Below, in pieces: positions 33,646-42,899 of a DNA stretch of 64,000 nt. The DNA lies in contig NZ_CP046907.1 of assembly GCF_014083985.1 (NCBI RefSeq), forward strand, positions 1,592,001 through 1,656,000, given 5' to 3'. The DNA is from Streptomyces sp. SCUT-3. GTDB lineage: Bacteria > Actinomycetota > Actinomycetes > Streptomycetales > Streptomycetaceae. Numbering within the stretch: position 1 is the stretch's first letter; each line of letters opens with the position of its first letter. Position numbers and translations under genes: made by a program. The notes beneath the pieces are model-generated. The model saw nothing but the letters and a program-made list of their open reading frames with translations, had not been told where the DNA came from and did not search any database.

Positions 33646-34479
33646 TCAGACGCCGACGCGGAAGCGGGCGAAGCGCTTCAGGGTCACACCGGCCTCGTCC
33701 AGGACCTTCTGGACGCTCTTCTTGTTGTCCTTGGCGAACGCCTGGTCCAGCAGGACGTTCTCCTTGAAGAAGCCCGTGACGCGACCCTCGACGATCTTCG
33801 GCAGGGCAGCCTCCGGCTTGCCCTCCTCGCGAGCGGTGGCCTCGGCCACGCGGCGCTCGTTCTCGACGGTCTCGGCCGGGATCTCCTCGCGGGAGAGGAA
33901 CTTCGGCGAGAAGGCGGCGATGTGCTGCGCGACGTCCTTGGCGACCTCGGCGTTCTCGCCGTCCAGCTCGACCAGGACGCCGACCTGCGGGGGCAGGTCC
34001 GGGCTGGTGCGGTGCATGTAGGCGGCGACGTAGCCGTCGGTGAACTGCGCGAAGCGGCTCAGCACGATCTTCTCGCCCAGGGTGGCGTTGGCCTCGTCCA
34101 CGAACGCCTGGACGGTCTTGCCGGGCTCGATCTCGGAGGCGAGCAGCGCCTCGAGGTCGGCCGGGGAGGTCTTGGCGACGTGGGCGGCGAGGGTGTTGGC
34201 CACCTCGACGAAGCGCTCGCCCTTGGCCACGAAGTCGGTCTCGCAGTTGAGCTCGAGCAGGACGCCGGCCTTGTTGCCGTCCAGGAGGGACACGACGGCG
34301 CCGTTGGTCGCGGAGCGGCCCTCGCGCTTGGCGACGCCCTTCTGGCCCTTGACGCGCAGGATCTCGACGGCCTTGTCGACGTTGCCCTCGGCCTCGTCCA
34401 GCGCCTTCTTGCAGTCCATCATGCCGGCGCCGGTGAGCTCACGGAGCTTCTTGACGTCCGCGGCGGTGAAGTTCGCCAT
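33646..34479 (-). CDS. tsf: Translation elongation factor Ts
   Basis: This 277-residue nucleotide exchange factor for EF-Tu begins with the canonical [23 protein letters not shown] (read as two blocks around TGAGMMDCK). It continues with [13 protein letters not shown] and the dimerisation core. The ATG is preceded by a weak purine run. A terminator-like hairpin separates it from rpsB upstream. Confidence 0.97.
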   Translation of the reverse strand: MANFTAADVKKLRELTGAGMMDCKKALDEAEGNVDKAVEILRVKGQKGVAKREGRSATNGAVVSLLDGNKAGVLLELNCETDFVAKGERFVEVANTLAAHVAKTSPADLEALLASEIEPGKTVQAFVDEANATLGEKIVLSRFAQFTDGYVAAYMHRTSPDLPPQVGVLVELDGENAEVAKDVAQHIAAFSPKFLSREEIPAETVENERRVAEATAREEGKPEAALPKIVEGRVTGFFKENVLLDQAFAKDNKKSVQKVLDEAGVTLKRFARFRVGV

Positions 34480-34521
34480 GGTCTGTAAGTCTCTTCTCGA
34501 AAGTCGGTGGTTCTACCGGTG

Positions 34522-34552
34522 AACGGCGGGGGCCGTGTCGGCCCCCGCCGTT
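34522..34552 (-). terminator. Hairpin between rpsB and tsf
   Basis: A perfect 13-bp stem (34522-34534 with 34540-34552) has the loop gtgtc, 26 bases past the rpsB stop. It probably attenuates tsf relative to rpsB. Confidence 0.75.
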
Positions 34553-34577
34553 GTCGGCCGTGGTGGCGGGGGGAGGG

Positions 34578-35468
34578 TCAGGCCTGCTCGGCCGGGGCCT
34601 CGGTCTCGGCCTCGGCGGCCGGAGCCTGCTCGGCCGGAGCCTCGGCCTCGGCGGCCGGGGCCTGCTCGGCCTCGTCCTTCTTCTCCTCGCCCTTGGCCTT
34701 GTCGCCCTCGAGAAGCTCGCGCTCCCACTCGGCGAGCGGCTCGCCGGCGGCCTTGTCGCCCTTGGCCTCGGCACCGCCGGAGCGGGCGATCAGGCCCTCG
34801 GCGACGGCGTCGGCGATCACGCGGGTGAGCAGGGTGACGGAGCGGATCGCGTCGTCGTTGCCCGGGATCTTGTAGTCGACCTCGTCCGGGTCGCAGTTGG
34901 TGTCGAGGATGGCGACGACCGGGATGTTGAGCTTGCGGGCCTCGCCGACCGCGATGTGCTCCTTCTTGGTGTCCACGATCCACACGGCGCTGGGCACGCG
35001 CTGCATGTCGCGGATGCCGCCCAGGGTCTTCTCGAGCTTGTTCTTCTCGCGCTCGAGGACCAGGAGCTCCTTCTTGGTGAGGCCGGAGGCGGCCACGTCC
35101 GTGAAGTCGATCTCCTCGAGCTCCTTCAGGCGCTGCAGGCGCTTGTAGACGGTCGAGAAGTTGGTCAGCATGCCGCCGAGCCAGCGCTGGTTGACGTAGG
35201 GCATGCCCACGCGCGTGGCCTGCTCGGCGATGGCCTCCTGGGCCTGCTTCTTCGTGCCGACGAAGAGGACGCTGCCGCCGTGGGCGACGGTCTCCTTGAC
35301 GAACTCGAAGGCGCGGTCGATGTACGACAGCGACTGGAGCAGGTCGATGATGTAGATGCCGTTGCGCTCGGTGAAGATGAAGCGCTTCATCTTCGGGTTC
35401 CAGCGACGGGTCTGGTGACCGAAGTGGACGCCGCTCTCCAGCAGCTCCCGCATCGTGACGACGGCCAT
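34578..35468 (-). CDS. rpsB: 30S ribosomal protein S2
   Basis: This 296-residue S2 protein has the characteristic [30 protein letters not shown] and [19 protein letters not shown]. The tail after residue 245 is an Ala/Glu/Pro-rich extension ([15 protein letters not shown]) that is typical in nature but variable in length among Streptomyces. The ATG at 35468 follows AGGAG. It is the first gene of the rpsB-tsf unit. Confidence 0.97.
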   Translation of the reverse strand: MAVVTMRELLESGVHFGHQTRRWNPKMKRFIFTERNGIYIIDLLQSLSYIDRAFEFVKETVAHGGSVLFVGTKKQAQEAIAEQATRVGMPYVNQRWLGGMLTNFSTVYKRLQRLKELEEIDFTDVAASGLTKKELLVLEREKNKLEKTLGGIRDMQRVPSAVWIVDTKKEHIAVGEARKLNIPVVAILDTNCDPDEVDYKIPGNDDAIRSVTLLTRVIADAVAEGLIARSGGAEAKGDKAAGEPLAEWERELLEGDKAKGEEKKDEAEQAPAAEAEAPAEQAPAAEAETEAPAEQA

Positions 35469-35798
35469 GGCCGTACTCCTAGGATTACTCGGTTTCCGCG
35501 TCGGCCGGGCGGCCGTCGCGCCTGACGCCCCGGCGCGCCGTGCCGCGGAAGCGGTGTCCGAGGACCGAGGGGCGCGACCTCCGCCGGGTCCTGAACGGAC
35601 CGAGGTGGCGGTGGCGGGGCGTGCGAAGTCGATCCGGTGGCCCGGATCGCCAGGGAAAGTGTACGGGAACAGCCGAGCACCGGGCGACACGGCGGACGGG
35701 CGCCACGGCAGGGTGACCCGGTTGTCCACAAGGGGCGTTCCGTCCACGGTCCGGTTCCATGATCGGCCGCGGCGCGGCACACGGGGCATCGTCGCCGC
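35469..35798. other. 330-bp divergent gap between rpsB and the M23 gene
   Basis: There is no gene here. On the minus strand a TACACT at 35658-35663 is the best -10 candidate for rpsB, about 190 bases upstream of its start, but no matching -35 at 17 bases was found. Nothing else was recognised. Confidence 0.5.
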
Positions 35799-36941
35799 AT
35801 GCGACTTCGGGCGAACCGTGCAGCACGTCGACGATCCGCAGCGTCCCGGGCGCTGCTGTCCGCCGTGGCGGTGGCGGTGGTGGTGGCGGCGAGGTGGGGA
35901 GCGGGGCCGGCGCTCGGCCTGCTCCTGGCCGCGGGGGCCGCCCACCCGGTACAGGCGGCCCCCGACCGGCCCGGGGCCGATGCCGGGACCGGGACCGGGA
36001 CCGGGGCGGATGTGCGGACCGCGCCGCGGGAGGCGGCGCGGGACGCGGCGCCTCCCGCGCCCCCGGGCCCGGCGGGCGGGCGGGCCTGGCCGGTGGACGG
36101 GGCCGGACGCCGGCGGCCGGTGGTGCTCCGGGGCTTCGAGCCGCCGCCGGTGCCGTGGGCGGCCGGCCACCGGGGCGTGGACCTGTCCGCGCCGCCCGGC
36201 GCACCGGTGCGCGCCGCCGCCGCGGGGACCGTCTCCTTCGCGGGGCCCGTGGCCGGGAGGGGGGTCGTCTCCGTCGAGCTCGCGGACAGCGGCGCGCCGC
36301 CGCTGCGCACCACCTACGAGCCGGTGACCGCCTCCGTGACGGTCGGCGACGAGGTCACGGCGGGACAGGTGGTCGGAGTCGTGCAGGACGCCCCGCCGCA
36401 CTGCCCGGGCGGCTGCCTCCACTGGGGGCTGCTGCGCGGCACGGTGTACACGGACCCCCTGTCCCTGCTGCCCGCGGGGATGCTGGCGGCGGGGCCGTCC
36501 CGGCTGCTCCCGGTCTCCGGCGTACCACTGGAGCCCGGCCCGGCCGGGGGACGGGAAGGAACACGGGAGAGCGCGGCCGGGGACCCGGGAGCCGGAGGCT
36601 CTGGGGCCGGGGAACCGGAGGGCGGGGGGCCTGCTGCCCAGGCCCTCCGGGCCGGGAACGCCGGGAACACCGCGGGCACCGGTACGGGCCGGAGCGGACC
36701 GTTGGAGGCGGCCGGCGCCGCAGTGCTCGCGGTCTGCGCGGCGTGGGCCCGGCACCGTCACGCCCGGCACCGCGGCGCCCGGCCCGGGCGGGGAGACAGG
36801 GACGGAAACGGCTGCGGTACCCGGCGGCGCGGCCGCCCCCGGTCGGAGCCGTCGGCCCACCGGGACGGAACAGCCAGCCGGGACGGAACGGCCCGCCGGG
36901 ACGGGGCCGCCCTCGGCCGCGGGGCGGGCGGATCCGCCTAG
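35799..36941 (+). CDS. Secreted M23-type (LytM) domain protein with altered catalytic motifs
   Basis: This 380-residue exported protein has a signal-like hydrophobic region at residues 16-50 and a LytM/M23 domain at about 95-215. Zinc ligands H124 and D128 are present ([14 protein letters not shown]). The usual YxH segment reads TTYEPV, and the HxH motif reads CLHWG, so its first (catalytic) His is a Cys at 206 while H208 remains. The domain may therefore bind rather than cleave peptidoglycan, like LytM regulators. A Gly/Ala tail after about 230 contains one hydrophobic segment ([14 protein letters not shown]) and RDGTA repeats. Its stop overlaps the convergent TetR stop in the tetranucleotide CTAG. 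Confidence 0.78.
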   Translation: MRLRANRAARRRSAASRALLSAVAVAVVVAARWGAGPALGLLLAAGAAHPVQAAPDRPGADAGTGTGTGADVRTAPREAARDAAPPAPPGPAGGRAWPVDGAGRRRPVVLRGFEPPPVPWAAGHRGVDLSAPPGAPVRAAAAGTVSFAGPVAGRGVVSVELADSGAPPLRTTYEPVTASVTVGDEVTAGQVVGVVQDAPPHCPGGCLHWGLLRGTVYTDPLSLLPAGMLAAGPSRLLPVSGVPLEPGPAGGREGTRESAAGDPGAGGSGAGEPEGGGPAAQALRAGNAGNTAGTGTGRSGPLEAAGAAVLAVCAAWARHRHARHRGARPGRGDRDGNGCGTRRRGRPRSEPSAHRDGTASRDGTARRDGAALGRGAGGSA

Positions 36942-37519
36942 CCGCTCGCCCCGTGCAGGGCCATGGCCACCGCGGCCGCTGCGATCTCTTCGGGGTCCTC
37001 CGCCGCGCCGAGCTCGGTCCGCCGCACCGCAGCGTCCACGACGCCCTGCAGGAGCACCGCGGCGAGCCTGGGCCGGTCGTGTCCGAGGGCGGCCAGCGAG
37101 TCGACGACCAAGCCCACGAGCCGGCCGTGGGCGGCGCGGATCCTCTCGCGCGCCCCGGCGTCCAGCTCGCCGGCCGAGATCGCCACCACCGCGCGGTGGC
37201 GCCGGTCGCCCACCAGGGCCAGCTGGGTGCGCACGTATGCCTCGATCCGCCCCTCCGCGGTGGGGGCCTGCTCCATGGCGGCCTCGACCTCGGCCGCCCA
37301 CACGGGGAAGTCCTCGGCGCACAGCGCCTCGACCACCGCGGCCCGCGACCGGAAGTACTCGTAGACGGAGGAGCGGGCGAGCCCGGTGCGTTCGGCGAGG
37401 GCGGGGAAGGTCAGCGCCTGCGTGCCCCCTTCCGACAGCAGGGTGCGCGCGGCGTCCAGCAGGGCGTTGCGCTGCATGGTCCGGTGCTCGGCCACCGAGG
37501 CCGCTCGAATCTTCGGCAC
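36938..37519 (-). CDS. TetR/AcrR-family transcriptional regulator
   Basis: This 193-residue repressor-type protein has the N-terminal helix-turn-helix [21 protein letters not shown] (about 38-58) followed by the TetR helix [15 protein letters not shown], then an all-helical ligand-binding domain. The GTG at 37519 was chosen because the conserved [12 protein letters not shown] follows and GGAGA precedes it. It lies 50 bases downstream of whiG on the same strand, but whether it is cotranscribed is unknown. Target and ligand are unknown. Its stop codon shares three bases with the opposing M23 stop. Confidence 0.85.
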   Translation of the reverse strand: MPKIRAASVAEHRTMQRNALLDAARTLLSEGGTQALTFPALAERTGLARSSVYEYFRSRAAVVEALCAEDFPVWAAEVEAAMEQAPTAEGRIEAYVRTQLALVGDRRHRAVVAISAGELDAGARERIRAAHGRLVGLVVDSLAALGHDRPRLAAVLLQGVVDAAVRRTELGAAEDPEEIAAAAVAMALHGASG

Positions 37520-37569
37520 TCTCCATACTGTACGGACGGGCTCGGGCCCGGACGGGGCGAAGGGGGGGG

Positions 37570-38391
37570 TCAACGGCCCACCTCGGCCAGTTTTGCGCGC
37601 AGTTGCAGGACCGACTTGGTGTGGATCTGGCTGACCCGGCTCTCGGTCACCCCGAGGACCTGGCCGATCTCGGCGAGCGTGAACTTCTCGTAGTAGTAGA
37701 GGGTGACCACGGTCTTCTCGCGGTCCGGAAGGGTGTTGATGGCGCCGGCCAGCAGCCGGCGCAGCTCGCGGTCCTCGGCGACCTCCACCGGGTTGTCGGC
37801 GGCGGTGTCCTCCAGGGTGTCGACGAGGGTGAGCCGGTCTCCCCCCTCCCCTCCGGCGTGCAGGAGCTCCTCCAGCGCGACGACGTTGGTGAGGGAGAGC
37901 TGGCTGAACACCGCGTGCAGGTCGTCGAGGCCGATGCCCATCTCCCGGGCCACCTCGGTCTCGCTGGGCGTGCGGTGCAGGGTGGCTTCCAGCGTGGCGT
38001 AGGCACGCTCTACGGCGCGCGCCTTCTGGCGCACCGACCGCGGGATCCAGTCCAGGGCGCGCAGCTCGTCGATGATGGCGCCGCGGATGCGGCTGATCGC
38101 ATAGGTCTCGAACTTGACGGAGCGGTCGATGTCGAACTTCTCGATGGCGTCGATGAGCCCGAAGATCCCGGAGGAGACGAAGTCGGCCTGTTCGACGTTG
38201 GACGGCAGGCCCACGCCCACCCGGCCGGCGACGTACTTCACCAGCGGCGAGTAGTGCAGGATCAGCTGCTCGCGCAGCCGGGGGTCCTCGGACGACTTGT
38301 ACGAGCGCCACAGGTCTTCCAGCGCCGACGCGTCGTCGCGGGCTGCGGTCGCTGCACACGCGCGCTCGGGCCTGGGGATGTGGTTGGGCAT
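37570..38391 (-). CDS. whiG: Sporulation sigma factor WhiG
   Basis: This 273-residue sigma factor of the FliA/WhiG group commits Streptomyces aerial hyphae to sporulation. Region 2 reads [16 protein letters not shown], then [22 protein letters not shown]. Region 3 contains [15 protein letters not shown]. Region 4 ends with [22 protein letters not shown]. The sequence matches remembered S. coelicolor WhiG closely apart from the N-terminal 25 residues. The ATG at 38391 follows CAAGGCGAC. The next upstream gene on this strand is dprA, after a 178-bp gap. Confidence 0.96.
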   Translation of the reverse strand: MPNHIPRPERACAATAARDDASALEDLWRSYKSSEDPRLREQLILHYSPLVKYVAGRVGVGLPSNVEQADFVSSGIFGLIDAIEKFDIDRSVKFETYAISRIRGAIIDELRALDWIPRSVRQKARAVERAYATLEATLHRTPSETEVAREMGIGLDDLHAVFSQLSLTNVVALEELLHAGGEGGDRLTLVDTLEDTAADNPVEVAEDRELRRLLAGAINTLPDREKTVVTLYYYEKFTLAEIGQVLGVTESRVSQIHTKSVLQLRAKLAEVGR

Positions 38392-38508
38392 GCGTCGCCT
38401 TGAGCCGTTCTAGCGGAGGGGGAGGGAACCGGGGGCGGAGCGCGGCCACGGCGCGGCCGGGTGCTTGCCCCGCGCCATGAAAATCGGCTCCTCCCTCGAT
38501 CAGGTGGT

Positions 38509-38524
38509 CACGCGTTTCCGCGTG
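38509..38524. promoter_or_regulatory. CACGCG-n4-CGCGTG dyad between dprA and whiG
   Basis: This perfect 6-bp inverted repeat with spacer tttc lies about 120 bases upstream of whiG. TTGACC-n11-GGTCAA follows at 38536-38558. It may be the end of the dprA transcript or a whiG promoter element. Confidence 0.4.
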
Positions 38525-38569
38525 TCCTTAACCTGTTGACCCGGTCGCCCCAGGTCAAGGACCCCCAGG

Positions 38570-39799
38570 TCACCCCGCCGCGTGTTGGCCCTCCCACGGG
38601 GGAACCGGCGTACAGGGGTTCGCTCCCCGGGGCGCCAGCCGCCAGTGCGGACCGCACCGCCGTACGAAGCCGAGGGTGAGCAGTTCGTGGAGTCGCGCGC
38701 GGGTCTCGTCCAGCCCCACCCCTGCGGCGCGGGCCACTTCCGCCTCGCCCGCCGGCCCCCGGGCCGGCAGGGCGTCCAGGACACGTGCGGCGGCGGGCGC
38801 CAGGAGGTCGCGGGGCAGCAGGGGGCCGCGGCGCTCCGGGGCGAGGTCCGCGCCGATGCTGCCGACCAGTTCGACGACCTCGGCCGCGCAGGTGACCGGC
38901 ACCGCGCCGTCGCGCAGCAGCTGGTGGACGCCCTGGGACATCCTGGAGGTCACCGGGCCGGGCACCCCCATCAGGTGGCGTCCCGTGTCCCGGGCCCTCC
39001 GGGCGGTGATCAGCGAGCCGCTGCGCAGTTCGGCCTCCACCACGACCGTGCCCCTGGTCAGGGCCGCGATGACGCGGTTGCGCAGGACGAAGCGGCTGCG
39101 GGTGGGGTGTTCTCCGGGCGCCAGCTCGCCGATGACCAGCCCCTGCTCGGCGATCCGCTCGAGCAGGCCGGCGTGGCCGCGCGGGTACGGGGAGTCCAGG
39201 CCTGCGGCGACCACGGCCGCGGTCGGCCCGCCGACCGCCAGGGCCCCGCGGTGGACGGCTGCGTCCACGCCGTAGGCGGCCCCGGAGACGACGGCCCACC
39301 CGGTCTCGGCCAGCTCGGCGCCGAGCGTGGTGGCGACGTGGGTGCCGTAGGCGCTGCAGGCCCGTGCCCCGACCACGGCGACCGACCGCAGGGCCCACAG
39401 CCTCAGGCTGGGACGGCCCCGCACCCACAGCCCCAGCGGCCGCTGGTCGCCCAGGTCGTCGAGCTGCCCGGGCCATTCGCCGTCGCCCGGGGGGACGAAC
39501 CGGCCGCCCAGGGCGCGGACCGCCGCGACGTCGGCGGCGGGGTCGAGGTCCTGTCCCCTCGCCCTGATCCGGTAGCCGTCCATCCTGCGCTCCGTGGCGC
39601 CGGGCAGCCTGCCCCCGCCGGTGAGCAGCCGCAGCACCTCGGCGGCTCCCAGTTCGCGGACGCTCCGGCCGACCACCTCGTCGCCCGGTTCCGCGATCCG
39701 GCCCAGAGCCACCCGGGCCAGGGTCTCGGCCTCCCCGTCCACGGAGCCGTGACGTCGCGTCTCCCCGGCGGTGCCCGGGGCGGTCTCCCCTGCCGTCAC
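38570..39799 (-). CDS. dprA: DNA-processing protein DprA
   Basis: This 409-residue protein loads RecA on single-stranded DNA in transformation and has an uncertain role in Streptomyces. The Rossmann-like core is visible from VAVVGARACSAYGTHVAT through SGAAYGVDAAVHRGAL to NRVIAALTRGTVVVEAELRSGS. A C-terminal winged-helix-like domain follows (EVARAAGVGLDETRARLHEL). The GTG start overlaps the comM stop as GTGA. It is the last gene of the conserved yraN-comM-dprA cluster. Confidence 0.93.
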   Translation of the reverse strand: MTAGETAPGTAGETRRHGSVDGEAETLARVALGRIAEPGDEVVGRSVRELGAAEVLRLLTGGGRLPGATERRMDGYRIRARGQDLDPAADVAAVRALGGRFVPPGDGEWPGQLDDLGDQRPLGLWVRGRPSLRLWALRSVAVVGARACSAYGTHVATTLGAELAETGWAVVSGAAYGVDAAVHRGALAVGGPTAAVVAAGLDSPYPRGHAGLLERIAEQGLVIGELAPGEHPTRSRFVLRNRVIAALTRGTVVVEAELRSGSLITARRARDTGRHLMGVPGPVTSRMSQGVHQLLRDGAVPVTCAAEVVELVGSIGADLAPERRGPLLPRDLLAPAAARVLDALPARGPAGEAEVARAAGVGLDETRARLHELLTLGFVRRCGPHWRLAPRGANPCTPVPPWEGQHAAG

Positions 39800-41412
39800 C
39801 GGGGGCCTCCCGCCGCGGTGAGCCCCCTGCGCACGCCGGTGCGCAGCTCCAGCGCCGTCAGGACGTCCTCACGGGTCGGCGCCGGGTGGCCGGCCAGATC
39901 GGCCACGGTCCAGGCGACGCGCAGTACGCGGTCCAGGCCGCGCGCGGTGAGCAGGCCGCGCTCCAGGTCGCGCTCGGCCGGGGCCAGCGCTCCGTCCGCG
40001 ACCCGCCACCGGGTGCGCAGCTCGTGCCCGGGCACGGCGCTGTTGACCGTCCACGGCGTTCCGTCGTAGCGGGCCGCGGCGCGCTCGCGGGCCGCCCGCA
40101 CCCGGGCCGCCACCGCGGACGACGGTTCGGCCCCCTCGTGGTGGCGCACCAGTTCCGAGCGCGCGAGCGGGGCGACCTCCAGCCTGAGGTCGATCCGGTC
40201 CAGCAGCGGCCCGGACAGTCTGGCCCGGTAGCGCCGCACGGTGGCCGGCGGGCACTCGCAGCCTCCCAGCTCCCGGTCGAAGCGGCCGCACGGACACGGG
40301 TTGGCCGCGAGCACCAGCAGGAACTTCGCGGGCAGCTGCATCATGCCCGCCGCGCGGGCGACCACCACGTGTCCCGACTCCAGCGGCTGGCGCAGCGAGT
40401 CCAGCACCCGGCTGCTGAACTCGGGCGCCTCGTCCAGGAACAGCACGCCCCGGTGGGCGAGTGAGACCGCGCCGGGTCGCGGCATCCCGCTGCCGCCCCC
40501 GACGACCGATGGCATGGTCGCCGAGTGGTGCGGGGCGCAGTACGGCGCCTCGGTGAGCAGCGGCCGCCCCGGGGGCAGCAGCCCGGCCACCGAGTGGACC
40601 GCGGTCACCTCCAGTGCCTCCCGGTCGCTCAGCGGTGGCAGCAGGCCCGGCAGCCGCTCGGCGAGCATGGTCTTGCCGGCTCCGGGGGGACCGGAGAGGA
40701 AGAGGTGGTGGCCGCCTGCCGCGGCCACCTCCAGTGCCCGTCGGGCCTCGTGCTGGCCGGCCACCTGGGACATGTCCGGGCGGTGGGCGCGGGACGGCCC
40801 CGCCGCGCCGGCGCCGAGGGAGGCGCCGGGCAGGCTCAGGCCGGCCGTCAGCGGGTCGGGGCCGCCCGGTTCGGCGGCGGGTCCCTCCTCCGGCGGCGGC
40901 TCGTCGTTGAGGAGGGCGATCAGCCCGCGCAGGCTGCGCACTCCCACGACGGTGACGCCAGGGACCAGGGACGCCTCCGGGACGCTGCACTCGGGCACGA
41001 CGACCTGCCGGTGGCCGGCCTCGGCCGCCGCGAGCACGGCCGGCAGGACTCCCCGCACGGGGCGCACCCGGCCGTCCAGCCCCAGCTCGCCGACCATCAT
41101 CAGTCCGGCGATCGCCTCGGGACGGATCCGCTCGGCGGCGGCCAGGACCGCGCAGGCGATGGCCAAATCGAAACCGCTGCCGCTCTTGGGCACGGAGGCC
41201 GGGCTCAGCCCGACGGTGAGTTTGCGCTGCGGCCATTCCTCGCCGCTGTTGGCGACCGCCGCGCGCACCCGGTCCCGGGCCTCGGACAGGCTCTTGTCGG
41301 GGAGGCCGACCAGGGTGAAGGTGGCGATGCCCGCCTCCAGGCCCGCCTGGACCTCGACCATGACGCCCTCCACCCCGACCAGGGCCACCGCGCAGGTGCA
41401 TCCCAGGCCCAT
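39796..41412 (-). CDS. comM: YifB/ComM-family Mg chelatase-like AAA ATPase
   Basis: This 538-residue protein has a Lon-S5-like N-terminal domain (SLSEARDRVRAAVANSG, then KLTVGLSPASVPKSGSGFDL), a Walker A GPPGAGKTM, Walker B LFLDEAPEF and a Mg-chelatase C-terminal domain (RIDLRLEV). ComM is a helicase for branch migration during natural transformation in Gram-negatives. Its role here is inferred from family. Start and stop codons overlap yraN (TGATG) and dprA (GTGA), so all three are translationally coupled. Confidence 0.93.
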   Translation of the reverse strand: MGLGCTCAVALVGVEGVMVEVQAGLEAGIATFTLVGLPDKSLSEARDRVRAAVANSGEEWPQRKLTVGLSPASVPKSGSGFDLAIACAVLAAAERIRPEAIAGLMMVGELGLDGRVRPVRGVLPAVLAAAEAGHRQVVVPECSVPEASLVPGVTVVGVRSLRGLIALLNDEPPPEEGPAAEPGGPDPLTAGLSLPGASLGAGAAGPSRAHRPDMSQVAGQHEARRALEVAAAGGHHLFLSGPPGAGKTMLAERLPGLLPPLSDREALEVTAVHSVAGLLPPGRPLLTEAPYCAPHHSATMPSVVGGGSGMPRPGAVSLAHRGVLFLDEAPEFSSRVLDSLRQPLESGHVVVARAAGMMQLPAKFLLVLAANPCPCGRFDRELGGCECPPATVRRYRARLSGPLLDRIDLRLEVAPLARSELVRHHEGAEPSSAVAARVRAARERAAARYDGTPWTVNSAVPGHELRTRWRVADGALAPAERDLERGLLTARGLDRVLRVAWTVADLAGHPAPTREDVLTALELRTGVRRGLTAAGGPR

Positions 41413-41771
41413 CAGGCCGCACCCCGCACGTGCTCGGCCCTGGCCGCGCCGCGGCGCGGGAGCACCACGGCGACCAGGTCGAGGCGCACCCCGCCCGGGG
41501 GCGGGCCTCCGTGCTCGGCCGTCCAGCGCTCGGCCAGCCGCCGCAGGCGCTCGGCCTTCGCCCGGTCGACGGCGGCCAGCGGGTGCTGGAACGAGTTCTC
41601 CGTGCGGGTCTTGACCTCGCAGACGACCAGTGCGTCGCCGTCGCGGGCCACGATGTCGACCTCGCCCTCGCGGCACCGCCAGTTCCTCGCCAGCACGGTC
41701 ATGCCCGCGTCGGCGAGCAGGCGGGCGGCGACGTCCTCGCCGTAGCGGCCCAGAGCTGTCCGTGGGTCCAT
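41412..41771 (-). CDS. yraN: YraN/UPF0102-family nuclease-like protein
   Basis: This 119-residue protein of the UPF0102 family has a PD-(D/E)XK-like core: [37 protein letters not shown] and [12 protein letters not shown]. The acidic residues and EVK triad are intact. The start at 41771 ([13 protein letters not shown]) has an excellent GGAGGTGG site. A longer frame to 41810 is less likely. It heads the yraN-comM-dprA operon. Confidence 0.9.
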   Translation of the reverse strand: MDPRTALGRYGEDVAARLLADAGMTVLARNWRCREGEVDIVARDGDALVVCEVKTRTENSFQHPLAAVDRAKAERLRRLAERWTAEHGGPPPGGVRLDLVAVVLPRRGAARAEHVRGAA

Positions 41772-41904
41772 GCGAACCACCTCCGCGACCGACTGTGACA
41801 GCACGGGCACGGAGGTGGACGATCATGCATCAGGGCTGTGGACCACTGCGCGGACGGGGACTCTCCGGTCACTCCAGGGGGTGAATCCGGCAGGCGTCCC
41901 GGTT

Positions 41905-41964
41905 CGGGCGGGCCCGGCGCGGGCGGGGCGTGTGCGGGCGGGCCCGGTGCGGGCGGGGTGTGCC
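41905..41964. repeat. 30-bp tandem duplication at the DUF2469 stop
   Basis: Two 30-base copies (41905-41934 and 41935-41964) differ at four positions, two of them the last bases of the unit. On the minus strand the array begins at the last base of the DUF2469 TAG stop codon. The surrounding yraN upstream gap (41811-41963) holds nothing else. Confidence 0.85.
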
Positions 41965-42290
41965 TAGAAGGCGCCGTTGTCGTCGGAGGAGGGGAGGTCG
42001 AGGTCGGCCTTGTTCAGTTCCTCGATGTTGACGTCCTTGAAGGTCAGCACCCTGACCTTCTTGACGAAGCGTGCGGGCCGGTACATGTCCCAGACCCACG
42101 CGTCGGCCATGGACACCTCGAAGAAGACCTCCCCCTGCACCGAGTGCACCTGCATCTCGTAGTCGTTGGTGAGGTAGAAGCGGCGCTCGGTCTCGATCAC
42201 GTATGTGAACAGTCCGACGACGTCCCGGTACTCCCGGTAGAGCTTGAGCTCCATCTCGGTCTCGTACTTCTCGAGGTCCTCGGCGCTCAT
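41964..42290 (-). CDS. DUF2469 family protein
   Basis: This 108-residue, strongly conserved actinobacterial protein of unknown function starts SAEDLEKYETEMELKLYREY and continues with GLFTYVIETERRFYLTND and WVWDMYRPARFVKKV. Its usual place next to lepB, rplS and yraN is kept here. The ATG follows AAGGGGAA. No enzymatic motif is visible. Confidence 0.9.
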   Translation of the reverse strand: MSAEDLEKYETEMELKLYREYRDVVGLFTYVIETERRFYLTNDYEMQVHSVQGEVFFEVSMADAWVWDMYRPARFVKKVRVLTFKDVNIEELNKADLDLPSSDDNGAF

Positions 42291-42329
42291 CGCATGTTCC
42301 CCTTCAGCCGTACGTCCCCCTATTGTGCG

Positions 42330-42899
42330 TCAGGCGTTTTCCGGCTCCAGGAGAAGCGGGGAGTGCGGCGGCCCGGCGTCCAGGAGGTTTCGCAGCAGCT
42401 CGGCGAGCCGCGTGGGGTACACCGTCTCACGGGTGGCGGCCAGCTCGGCGCAGGTCCACCAGCGCAGGCCGGTGACGGTGCGCAGTTCCAGGTCGGTCTG
42501 CCCCGCCGTGTCCACCTCGGTGGCCCGGGTGCGCCCCAGGTAGTACCACTCGTCCTGGATCCAGCGCCGGCCGTCGAAGGGGAAGGAGCAATAACGCCGC
42601 CACAGGACGGGGCCGAGGCGGACGTCGTGGATCCCGGTCTCCTCGGCGACCTCGCGCAGGGCCGCCCGTTCCAGGGTCTCCCCCTCCTCCACTCCTCCCC
42701 CGGGGGTGAACCACCAGGTGAGCGAGGGGTCGGACGGTTCGGCGCCGCTCAGCAGCAGGATCCGGTCGTCGGGGTCGAGCAGGACGACGCGGGCGGCGCG
42801 GCGGCGCACGACCTGCTGTGCGGGGGCGGCGGGGACGGCCCGGACACCCGGGCCGTCGGAGGCACCCGGGGTGCCGGGGGCACCCGAGTCGTCAGGCAC
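42330..42899 (-). CDS. NUDIX hydrolase
   Basis: This 189-residue NUDIX protein hydrolyses a nucleoside diphosphate linked to some other moiety. The full NUDIX box is visible: GGGVEEGETLERAALREV followed by AEETGI (G-x5-E-x7-R-E-U-x-E-E-x-G-U). The first 30 residues are a Gly/Ala-rich tail. The GTG start overlaps the 3' end of the preceding signal peptidase gene by 8 bases, so it belongs to the rplS-sip operon. The substrate cannot be told. Confidence 0.88.
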   Translation of the reverse strand: MPDDSGAPGTPGASDGPGVRAVPAAPAQQVVRRRAARVVLLDPDDRILLLSGAEPSDPSLTWWFTPGGGVEEGETLERAALREVAEETGIHDVRLGPVLWRRYCSFPFDGRRWIQDEWYYLGRTRATEVDTAGQTDLELRTVTGLRWWTCAELAATRETVYPTRLAELLRNLLDAGPPHSPLLLEPENA

